Shown: in pieces, positions 7,546 to 13,327 of the stretch
How the letters are laid out: each line of letters starts with the position of its first letter
How positions within the stretch are numbered: the first letter of the stretch is position 1
From: an uncultured Oscillibacter sp.
GTDB taxonomy: Bacteria > Bacillota > Clostridia > Oscillospirales > Oscillospiraceae
Reading direction: 5' to 3'
Assembly (NCBI RefSeq): GCF_900544955.1
Contig: NZ_UQXD01000048.1
Span: 1-16,538, forward strand
Length of the DNA stretch: 16,538 nt
Translations under genes and position numbers: made by a program
Notes under the pieces: generated by a model
Seen by the model: only the letters and a program-made list of their open reading frames with translations
Told to the model about the DNA's origin: nothing
Database searches by the model: none

Positions 7546-7743
7546 ATGACCAAAATCTCCGTACCCGACATGATGTGTGAAAACTGCGTGAAGCGCATCA
7601 CCAGCGCCCTGACCCAGGCGGAGCTGAAATTTGAGGTGAGCCTGGCGGACAAGTGCGTTTCCATCGACGGCTGCCAGAACTGCGTGCAGACCGCCGTCAG
7701 CGAGCTGGAGGACCTGGGCTTTACGCCGGAAGTCCGGGAATAA
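7546..7743 (+). CDS. Small HMA-domain protein with two CxxC motifs, CopZ-like
   Basis: This 65-residue soluble protein resembles a single heavy-metal-associated (HMA) domain and is probably a Cu(I) carrier or buffer serving CopA. The usual metal site is MMCENC (C11, C14) near the N-terminus. A second CxxC, GCQNC (C43, C46), lies in the middle of the domain together with C37, giving five cysteines. Standard CopZ has only the first pair. The end, AVSELEDLGFTPEV, matches the last helix and strand of HMA folds. AAGGAAGG precedes the ATG, 18 bases after csoR. It is the last gene of the copper operon, followed by a strong terminator. The CopZ-like role is inferred from fold and context. Confidence 0.88.
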   Translation: MTKISVPDMMCENCVKRITSALTQAELKFEVSLADKCVSIDGCQNCVQTAVSELEDLGFTPEVRE

Positions 7744-7773
7744 GTCCCAAAAACGCAAAAAACGCGAAAAAAC

Positions 7774-7811
7774 GCCCCTGTACCTATCCAAAAGGTACAG
7801 GGGCACTTTTT
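7774..7811 (+). terminator. Rho-independent terminator of the copper operon
   Basis: GCCCCTGTACCT (7774-7785) pairs perfectly with AGGTACAGGGGC (7793-7804) over a 7-base loop, followed by ACTTTTT. It stands 30 bases after the last gene and is preceded by an A-rich tract. Confidence 0.93.
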
Positions 7812-7928
7812 CGCACAGCCGTGTTACCGCTTTGTAATCTTTTGATTCTTCCTCACAGATTTTTCCAGCGTTTTTCCGTCGGTTTTCGTCTAAAGTGGGT
7901 TTGGCAGTGCTCAAAATCCGGCCCAAAC

Positions 7929-7957
7929 TTGACAAAAGTGGGATGCAGGTGTATACT
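7929..7957 (+). promoter_or_regulatory. Consensus sigma-A promoter of the 3D-domain gene
   Basis: TTGACA (7929-7934), exact 17-base spacer, TATACT (7952-7957). The predicted leader is about 80 bases. I see no gene, clear operator or riboswitch between the copper terminator (7811) and this promoter. Confidence 0.8.
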
Positions 7958-8043
7958 GACCACAGTTTTTCGGTTGGTAACAAAAGTTACAAGTTGTTTC
8001 TCGCAAGAGAGCGGACCGCAAAGACGTTTCAGGAGGTATGATT

Positions 8044-9075
8044 TTGAAACACCATCACCTACGGAAAAAACTGACTGCATTCTGGAAACAGCGCACCATG
8101 GTCCTCTTCGCGATGGCCACCATGGTCCTGGCCAGCGCCGCCGCGACGGACTGGGCCAGCGCCCTGTATATTCTCACCGGCACCGACGACGCCGCCATCA
8201 TTCTGGACGGCGCCGGCAGCGCACCGGACCTCTCCTCCCAGCTGGTCCATCTGACCTCCGGCAGCAGCGGGTACGACGTGACCCTGGCCGCCGGGCAGAC
8301 GGTCACCGTGAACCACGAGGGGGCCAGCATCACCCTCCAGGCCCGGAAGGAGACCATCTCCTCCCTGCTGGACCGGCTGCACATCAACCCCAGCCCCCTG
8401 GACATGGTGGGCGTGGACCTCAGCGGCGACGGCGCGGTGCTGACCGTGGCCTCCGACCTCACGTATTACGAGGAGCTCTCGGAGCCCGCCGCCTTTGAGA
8501 CCCAGCGGGTGGCCAACCCCGACCTGCCCCAGGGCACCGAGCAGGTGATCCAGGAGGGGGCCGACGGCGTGCGCACCTCCATCTATGAAGTGGTCTGGTC
8601 CAACGGCAAGGAGGCCTCCCGCCAGTTTGTGGAGGAGCTGGACAGCACCGCCGTGGACCGCATCGTGGAATACGGCACCGCCGTTCAGGCGGAGACGGTG
8701 AGCAACGCCGACCAGCTCTCCGGCGTCACCAAAAACGACGACGGCAGCGGCACCCTGGTCTTCCAGTCCGGCGCCACGCTGTCCTTCTCCAGCGCCAAAA
8801 CCATGACCGCCACGGCGTACACCGCCGGACACGGCGGCGCGGACTACTGCACCGCCACCGGCACCACCGTTCGGGTGGGCACCGTGGCCGTGGACAAGAA
8901 CGTGATTCCCCTGGGAACCCGGATGTTCATTGTCACCAGCGACGGCATCGTCTACGGCATGGCCGTGGCGGAGGACACCGGCGTGCGGGGCAACAAGGTG
9001 GACCTGTATTACGACACCTATCAGCAGTGCATCAACTTCGGCCGCCGGAGCTGCACCGTGTATATTCTGGAGTGA
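8044..9075 (+). CDS. Membrane-anchored G5/3D-domain cell-wall protein, YabE-like
   Basis: This 343-residue protein is probably anchored outside the membrane and acts on peptidoglycan. The N-terminus is basic (KHHHLRKK), followed by a hydrophobic anchor or uncleaved signal at about 18-38. A beta-rich region (78-140) recalls the DUF348-type repeats of YabE. A G5-like domain spans about 145-212. The C-terminal 3D domain (252-343) carries the three aspartates that name it: D284 (AVDKNVIPLGT), D311 (AEDTG) and D320 (KVDLYYD). 3D domains resemble the MltA lytic transglycosylase core, so murein cleavage is likely. AGGAGGT ends directly before ATG 8038 but has ideal spacing for TTG 8044, which I choose. 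The ATG would add only two residues. The gene is monocistronic, with its own promoter and terminator. Confidence 0.86.
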   Translation: MKHHHLRKKLTAFWKQRTMVLFAMATMVLASAAATDWASALYILTGTDDAAIILDGAGSAPDLSSQLVHLTSGSSGYDVTLAAGQTVTVNHEGASITLQARKETISSLLDRLHINPSPLDMVGVDLSGDGAVLTVASDLTYYEELSEPAAFETQRVANPDLPQGTEQVIQEGADGVRTSIYEVVWSNGKEASRQFVEELDSTAVDRIVEYGTAVQAETVSNADQLSGVTKNDDGSGTLVFQSGATLSFSSAKTMTATAYTAGHGGADYCTATGTTVRVGTVAVDKNVIPLGTRMFIVTSDGIVYGMAVAEDTGVRGNKVDLYYDTYQQCINFGRRSCTVYILE

Positions 9076-9098
9076 CCCCATCCCCATGCAGACAGTTT

Positions 9099-9133
9099 CT
9101 CCCCCGGTATCCAAGGATACCGGGGGAGTTTTT
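9099..9133 (+). terminator. Rho-independent terminator of the 3D-domain gene
   Basis: CTCCCCCGGTATCC (9099-9112) pairs with GGATACCGGGGGAG (9115-9128), followed by TTTTT. The convergent rraA-family gene ends 9 bases further on. On its strand the stem lacks a T-run, so it serves the plus strand best. Confidence 0.93.
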
Positions 9134-9141
9134 CCATGGGC

Positions 9142-9852
9142 TCAGAACCAGCCGTGGCGCTGGTAGGCCTCCACCGGGTGCACGCCCCGGAGGACCTCCT
9201 CCCGCACGTGGTTTTCCGTGCTCTCCAGCTCTTCCGCCTTCAGCAGCACCTTCACGGCCACCTCCCGGGGAATGGCGATCACGCCGTCCTTGTCCGCGAA
9301 AATGATGTCCATGGGGTTGATCTGGGTCTGTCCGATCCGGATGGGGACGTTGTAGGCCGTCAGCCGCCAGCGGCCCATGACGTCCCGGGGGGTGGTGTAG
9401 AGCTTGTAGACCGGCAGCCCCAGCCGGTGGATGTAGTCCACGTCCCGCACGCCGCCGTAGATGACGGCGCCGTTTCCGCCCCTGGCCTTGATGGTGGTGG
9501 CGGACAGCTCCCCCAGGTGAGAGCAGGTGTCCTCATTGGGCTGGGTCACCACTACGTTGTTCTTCCGGACGGCCCCCAGCATCTCCAGAATGGGCACGAA
9601 AATCCGGTCGGGGTCCCGGTCGGTGGTGGGCTCGCCGGTGGCGGTCAGCGCGGTGCCGCAGAATTTGGCGTCCGGCGTCAGGCCGGTCATCTCCTTGGGC
9701 AGCACCTGGTAGAAGTAGCCCAGGCCGTCCAGCACGTCGGAGATCGTACCGCCGTACAGCCGCAGATACCGCTCCACCAGCTCGTCCTCTTCGATTTCCT
9801 CCGGGGCCTCCTGGTGTGTGTACATGTCAAACCGTTTTTGCGCTTCCATCAT
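9142..9852 (-). CDS. RraA-family aldolase/decarboxylase-like protein
   Basis: This 236-residue cytoplasmic protein belongs to the RraA / 4-hydroxy-4-methyl-2-oxoglutarate aldolase family, whose enzymes cleave or decarboxylate 2-oxo acids with a divalent metal. The core signature runs from HLGELSATTIKARG (112-125) to GAVIYGGVRDVD (128-139). R136 and D137 are the conserved substrate and metal residues. The protein is somewhat longer than RraA itself (about 160) and fits the 220-240-residue aldolase-type members. GGGAGG precedes two adjacent ATGs (9852, 9849). I use the first, and the other changes only one residue. It is last in an operon, 16 bases after the UxaA-family subunit, so it probably acts on that enzyme's 2-oxo product. 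The true substrate is unknown, and RNase E inhibition is unlikely in this host. Confidence 0.88.
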   Translation of the reverse strand: MMEAQKRFDMYTHQEAPEEIEEDELVERYLRLYGGTISDVLDGLGYFYQVLPKEMTGLTPDAKFCGTALTATGEPTTDRDPDRIFVPILEMLGAVRKNNVVVTQPNEDTCSHLGELSATTIKARGGNGAVIYGGVRDVDYIHRLGLPVYKLYTTPRDVMGRWRLTAYNVPIRIGQTQINPMDIIFADKDGVIAIPREVAVKVLLKAEELESTENHVREEVLRGVHPVEAYQRHGWF

Positions 9853-9868
9853 TGTATCCTCCCGTTTT

Positions 9869-11047
9869 TTATATGTATGAGACGTCGCAGGCTCTCGCAA
9901 ATTTGGGCAGGAGGTGGTATTCCTCGTGGCCCAGCCGCTCCGCGCAGGTGGGCGCGCCGCCGCAGGTCTCCAGAATGCGGCGGAAGATCCGCTCCCCCAC
10001 CTCCGGAACCGTGTCCCTGGCCAGGATGATGCCCCCGGCGTCGATGTCGAAGTCCTCCGCCATGGCGGCGGTCCGCCGGGGATTGCCGCAGACCTTCAGC
10101 ACCGGCGCCACCACGCTGCCGGCCACGCTGCCGCAGCCGGTGGTGAACACCACCAGATGGACGCCGGAGGCGATCAGGGCGGCGAAGCCGTCGAAGTCGC
10201 TCTCCTCATAGAGGGTGAGCTGGCTGGAGTCCGTGCCCCCCACCTTGTCCAGCAGGTACACGCCCCCCTGCCGGGGCCGCTGAGCCGGCTTCAGCACGTC
10301 CCGGATGGGCCGGGTGCCGGATTTGCACAGGGCACCCAGGGACTTCTCCTCGATGGTGGTGAGGCCGGAGGCCTCGTTCCCGGCGGAGATGGCGAAGGTG
10401 TGGAGGCGGTTGCTCAGCGTCTTGGCCCGGCGCAGGCCGTCCCGCAGCTTCTCCCGGACCGCCTCCGTCTCCCCCCGGTCCAGCAGGTACCGGTCCGTGC
10501 CCAGCAGCTCCGGCAGCTCGCTGAAGATGCAGGCGGCCCCGGCGTCCACCGCCAGATCCACCGCCCGGCCCACCGCCGGATTGGCCGCAAGGCCGGAGGT
10601 GGCGTCGGACCCGCCGCACTCCACGCCGATGACCAGCTCCTCCACGCCCATCTCCCGGGTGGGGGCCTCCGCCGCGGCGGCGGTGAGGGCCCGGGCCGTG
10701 CAGATGCCCTGCCGGATGGCGTCCGCGGTGCCCCCGGTGCGCTGAATGACCAGCAGCTCCGCCGTCCGGCCCGTCTCCCGGACCTCCTCCAGCCAGCTCT
10801 GGACGGGGGAGCTCTCGCAGCCCAGGCTCACAAACAGCACGGCGGCCACGTTGGGGTGTTTCGCCAGCTCCGCCACCACCCGGTAGCCGTAGGGGTCCGG
10901 GTAGCAGCTGTCGTAGCCGAACACCTGGGTCCCGGGCACCGCCTCCCGAATCCGCCGGGCCACATGCTCCGCGCACTTCACCGTGTAAATCACGGCTACG
11001 TGGTTGCGAATGCCCACCCGGCCGTCTGGCCGCAGATATCCCCTCAT
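9869..11047 (-). CDS. UxaA-family hydro-lyase, large catalytic subunit
   Basis: This 392-residue protein matches the C-terminal catalytic part of altronate/galactarate dehydratases (UxaA/GarD), which remove water from sugar acids to give 2-keto-3-deoxy acids using a metal. Visible family motifs are GRVGIRNHVAV near the N-terminus, GVECGGSDATSGLAANPAVG in the middle, and VVFTTGCGSVAGS towards the C-terminus. The start ATG at 11047 overlaps the stop of the upstream SAF gene by four bases (ATGA), so translation is coupled. The open frame continues upstream to 11539, but that part is the shadow of the SAF gene. Together the two chains (105 + 392) equal one full-length UxaA of about 495 residues. 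The split layout also occurs in the SuyAB sulfolactate sulfo-lyase, so the substrate remains open. Confidence 0.88.
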   Translation of the reverse strand: MRGYLRPDGRVGIRNHVAVIYTVKCAEHVARRIREAVPGTQVFGYDSCYPDPYGYRVVAELAKHPNVAAVLFVSLGCESSPVQSWLEEVRETGRTAELLVIQRTGGTADAIRQGICTARALTAAAAEAPTREMGVEELVIGVECGGSDATSGLAANPAVGRAVDLAVDAGAACIFSELPELLGTDRYLLDRGETEAVREKLRDGLRRAKTLSNRLHTFAISAGNEASGLTTIEEKSLGALCKSGTRPIRDVLKPAQRPRQGGVYLLDKVGGTDSSQLTLYEESDFDGFAALIASGVHLVVFTTGCGSVAGSVVAPVLKVCGNPRRTAAMAEDFDIDAGGIILARDTVPEVGERIFRRILETCGGAPTCAERLGHEEYHLLPKFARACDVSYI

Positions 11048-11361
11048 CGCTCCGCCCCCCTGTCCGCAGCCGCCCCGGTGTCCGGGGACGGCGTGTCCTC
11101 CACCATCAGGGAGCGGAGGTTGTGCAGGTGCACGTGCTCCCCCGCCCGGATGGGCCGGTAGGCCTCGCCGATGGGCACGCCGTACTTGATGACCGGCTCC
11201 CCCGGCGCCAGGTCCCGCAGCGCTGCCTTGTGCTCGAAGGAAATGGCCTCCCGGGTGACGGTCAGCACCTCCCCGTCCACCTCCACCGGCGCCCCCGCCG
11301 GGACGTCCGTCAGGGCCGTCACCACGTTGTCCCCGGGGTGCAGCCGCAAAAAGCTCGCCAT
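11044..11361 (-). CDS. UxaA-family SAF-domain small subunit
   Basis: This 105-residue protein consists of a single SAF domain, the N-terminal module of altronate/galactarate dehydratases. Family features are LHPGDNVVTALTDVPAG (about 7-23), the ALRDLAPGEPVIKYGVPIGEA stretch around 47-67, and a closing IRAGEHVHLHN motif (71-81). The last 20 residues are a polar, probably disordered tail. The start is ATG 11361, with GGGGGAGG six bases upstream. Further upstream in-frame codons lie in the leader and lack a ribosome binding site. It is the first gene of the operon and overlaps the catalytic subunit by four bases, which suggests a 1:1 complex. A SuyA-like role is an alternative to the altronate dehydratase role. 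Confidence 0.87.
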   Translation of the reverse strand: MASFLRLHPGDNVVTALTDVPAGAPVEVDGEVLTVTREAISFEHKAALRDLAPGEPVIKYGVPIGEAYRPIRAGEHVHLHNLRSLMVEDTPSPDTGAAADRGAER

Positions 11362-11406
11362 GGATGTCCTCCCCCTTTTTCGCGCCGGCGGGCAGGCCCG
11401 CCCGGC

Positions 11407-11424
11407 TGTGTACGCGCGTAAACA
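11407..11424. promoter_or_regulatory. 18-bp operator-like palindrome in the UxaA/RraA leader
   Basis: TGTGTACGCGCGTAAACA is an inverted repeat with 8 of 9 matching positions per arm and a central CG, the style of LacI- or GntR-family operators. It lies between the promoter (11487-11515) and the SAF start, in the transcribed leader, where a repressor could act as a roadblock. No regulator gene for it is in the window. The type of regulator is inferred from the shape of the site only. Confidence 0.5.
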
Positions 11425-11486
11425 ATCTCTGTGAAAAGATACCGCCCCGCTTCCCGCCCGGCGGCGGAGGAGGAGGCGATATGTGC

Positions 11487-11515
11487 ATAATAGCAAACCG
11501 CGCCGGGAATGTAAA
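11487..11515 (-). promoter_or_regulatory. Sigma-A promoter of the SAF/UxaA/RraA operon
   Basis: Read on the minus strand: TTTACA (11510-11515), exact 17-base spacer, TATTAT (11487-11492). Each box matches consensus at 5 of 6 positions. The leader to the SAF start is about 120 bases and contains the palindrome at 11407-11424. It also holds a GC-rich imperfect hairpin near 11383-11406, just upstream of the ribosome binding site. Confidence 0.7.
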
Positions 11516-11556
11516 GCCGGTTTTCTGAAAAACCTGCACAAAGTTTGCCCCGTTTT

Positions 11557-12252
11557 TTAGGAGCGGGACAGCCGGTCCAGCAGCGGCGGCAGCTCCTCCA
11601 GGGAGGCGATCTCGTGGTCCGGCCGGATGTCCGCCCGGGCGGCGGCGCCGGGACGGCGGAGCCAGCAGGTGCGGATGCCGGCGCCGATGCCGCCCCGGAT
11701 GTCGGAGGTGAGGCTGTCCCCCACCATCAGGGCCGTGTCCCGGGAAAAGCCGGGGACGGCGGCGAAGCAGGCGTCGAAAAACGCCCGGGCGGGCTTGTCC
11801 CAGCCGATCTCCTCTGAGATGAAGACGGCCCGGAACCAGGGCTCCAGCCCGGAGTCCCGCAGCCGCCTGCGCTGCACCGCCGCCGCACCGTTGGTGGCCA
11901 GGTACAGGTCATACCGGGGCGCCAGGGCCTGCACCAGCGCCGCCGCCCCGGGCAGCAGCATGTGTCCCTCCGCCAGGAGGCCCTCGTACCGCCGGCACAC
12001 CTCCCGGCTGGAGCGGACCACCCCCAGCTCCGCAAACAGCAGGTCGAACCGGCGGGTCATCACCTGGTCCCGGGTGAGCACCCCCTCCTCCAGCAGCTCC
12101 CACTGGGAGAGGTTGATGGCGTGGTAGCGCTCCGCAATGGCGGCGGTGGGCGGGATGCCCGCCTCCTCCAGCGCCCGGTCCAAGGCGGCGGCCTCCGCCC
12201 GGTTGAAGTCCAGGAGGGTATTGTCCAGGTCGAAGAAAATGGTTTGGATCAC
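11557..12252 (-). CDS. HAD-superfamily hydrolase, YjjG/YfnB-like nucleotidase
   Basis: This 231-residue cytoplasmic haloacid-dehalogenase-type phosphatase most resembles YjjG/YfnB, which dephosphorylate (non-canonical) pyrimidine nucleoside monophosphates. Motif I is FFDLDNTLLDF, with nucleophile D8 and acid D10. Motif II is LATNG (T120). Motif III is the lysine of KPARAFF (K153). Motif IV is VGDSLTSDIRGG (D179, D184). A helical cap of type C1 fits residues 16-100. The start is GTG 12252, with GGGGTG five bases upstream. A longer open frame reaches into the divergent rsmA promoter and is not credible. Nucleotidase specificity comes from overall resemblance, so a generic phosphatase is possible. 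There is no clear terminator before the next same-strand promoter at 11515. Confidence 0.9.
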   Translation of the reverse strand: MIQTIFFDLDNTLLDFNRAEAAALDRALEEAGIPPTAAIAERYHAINLSQWELLEEGVLTRDQVMTRRFDLLFAELGVVRSSREVCRRYEGLLAEGHMLLPGAAALVQALAPRYDLYLATNGAAAVQRRRLRDSGLEPWFRAVFISEEIGWDKPARAFFDACFAAVPGFSRDTALMVGDSLTSDIRGGIGAGIRTCWLRRPGAAARADIRPDHEIASLEELPPLLDRLSRS

Positions 12253-12280
12253 GGGAACACCCCTTTCGTTTTCTACCGGT

Positions 12281-12309
12281 ATTCTACCGGATTTGCCGGG
12301 GGTTTGCAA
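12281..12309 (-). promoter_or_regulatory. Probable promoter of the HAD hydrolase gene
   Basis: Read on the minus strand: TTGCAA (12304-12309), 17-base spacer, TAGAAT (12281-12286). The -35 hexamer is its own reverse complement and is also the best -35 for the divergent rsmA promoter. Confidence 0.55.
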
Positions 12310-12331
12310 TCCGCTTCGTTTTTGGTATACT
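12304..12331 (+). promoter_or_regulatory. Probable promoter of rsmA
   Basis: TTGCAA (12304-12309), 16-base spacer, TATACT (12326-12331), about 30 bases before the rsmA ATG. The -35 box is shared with the divergent HAD gene promoter. Confidence 0.55.
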
Positions 12332-12361
12332 GTTCTCATCGAATGGAAAGGCGGAGACCCT

Positions 12362-13222
12362 ATGAATCTTTGCGACTACGACACCATCCGGGAGCTGCTG
12401 GGCCGCCACGGCTTCCATTTCTCCAAATCCATGGGGCAGAACTTTCTCATCAACCCCCAGGTGCCCCGGGACATCGCGGCGGCCTCCCAGGCGGATGAGA
12501 CCTGCGGCGTGCTGGAGATCGGGCCGGGCATCGGCCCGCTGACGGCGGAGCTGGCCCGGCGGGCGGGCAAGGTGGTGTCCGTGGAGCTGGACGCCTCCCT
12601 GCTGCCCGTGCTGGCGGAGACCATGGCCCCCTACCAAAACGTGGAGATCGTCCCCGGGGACGTGATGAAGCTGGATCTCCAGGCTCTGGCGGCGGAGCGC
12701 TTCCAGGGCCTCACCCCCATGGTCTGCGCCAACCTGCCCTATAACATCACCACCCCGGTTTTGACCCGACTCATTGAGACGCCCTGCTTCTCCACCGTCA
12801 CGGTGCTGATCCAAAAGGAGGTGGCCCAGCGGCTGGCGGCCCCGGCCGGCTCCGCCGCCGGCGGTTCTTTTTCCCTATTTCTGCAATACCATATGGAGGC
12901 GGCGCTTTTGTTCGACGTGCCCCGGGAGAACTTCCTCCCCGCCCCCAAGGTGACCTCCGCTGTGCTGCGGTGCGTCCGGCGGGCGCGGCCCGCCGTGGAG
13001 GTGGCGGACGAGGCCTTCTTCTTCAAGGTAGTGCGGGGGGGCTTTCTGCTGCGGCGCAAAACCCTGGCCAACAGCCTCGCCGCCGCCCTGCCGGAGTGCG
13101 GCAAGGAGGCCGTCCAGGACGCCATCGCCGCCTGCGGCCTCCGCCCCGACATCCGGGGGGAGCGGCTCACCCTCCAGGAGTTCGCCGCCCTCTCCGCCGC
13201 CCTGGCGGAGCGGCGGGCGTAA
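12362..13222 (+). CDS. rsmA: 16S rRNA (A1518/A1519) dimethyltransferase RsmA (KsgA)
   Basis: This 286-residue SAM-dependent enzyme dimethylates two adjacent adenosines in the 3'-end hairpin of 16S rRNA during small-subunit maturation. The N-terminal KSMGQNFLI (22-30) is typical. Motif I VLEIGPGIG (50-58) binds SAM. E75 and D77 (VSVELD) and D100 (PGDV) complete the cofactor pocket. The catalytic motif NLPYNI is at 124-129. The C-terminal helical domain (about 205-286) contains FLLRRKTLANSL, the family's rRNA-binding signature. I choose ATG 12362 with AAGGCGGAG upstream. The frame is open far upstream, but that part lies inside the divergent HAD gene. No terminator follows, and the pckA promoter begins seven bases after the stop. 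Confidence 0.97.
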   Translation: MNLCDYDTIRELLGRHGFHFSKSMGQNFLINPQVPRDIAAASQADETCGVLEIGPGIGPLTAELARRAGKVVSVELDASLLPVLAETMAPYQNVEIVPGDVMKLDLQALAAERFQGLTPMVCANLPYNITTPVLTRLIETPCFSTVTVLIQKEVAQRLAAPAGSAAGGSFSLFLQYHMEAALLFDVPRENFLPAPKVTSAVLRCVRRARPAVEVADEAFFFKVVRGGFLLRRKTLANSLAAALPECGKEAVQDAIAACGLRPDIRGERLTLQEFAALSAALAERRA

Positions 13223-13229
13223 TCGCTCC

Positions 13230-13258
13230 TTGCATTTTTCCGCCCACTCCTATATACT
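13230..13258 (+). promoter_or_regulatory. Sigma-A promoter of pckA
   Basis: TTGCAT (13230-13235), exact 17-base spacer, TATACT (13253-13258). The leader to ATG 13328 is about 62 bases, ending in AGGAGG nine bases before the start. I see no obvious catabolite-repression site. Confidence 0.65.
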
Positions 13259-13327
13259 GGTAGGTATCTGGAATTTGCTCTCTCGATGGGCCGCCCATCC
13301 CACTATCAAATCAGGAGGAATCGCATC

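Noticed and set aside
7812..7928. Possible small RNA or riboswitch between the copper terminator and the 3D-gene promoter
   Set aside because: No strong conserved stem or known riboswitch pattern is visible, and the segment precedes rather than follows the promoter.
4720..7983. Very long open frame (about 1087 codons) on the minus strand across the copper operon
   Set aside because: It is antisense to copA, csoR and the HMA gene, which have complete family motifs. Its product is rich in His, Gly, Val, Gln and Asp without any domain, typical of a GC-rich shadow frame.
11048..11539. Upstream extension of the UxaA catalytic frame to 11539
   Set aside because: The extension is out of frame with the SAF gene that covers it. 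The ATG at 11047 with ATGA overlap explains the arrangement.
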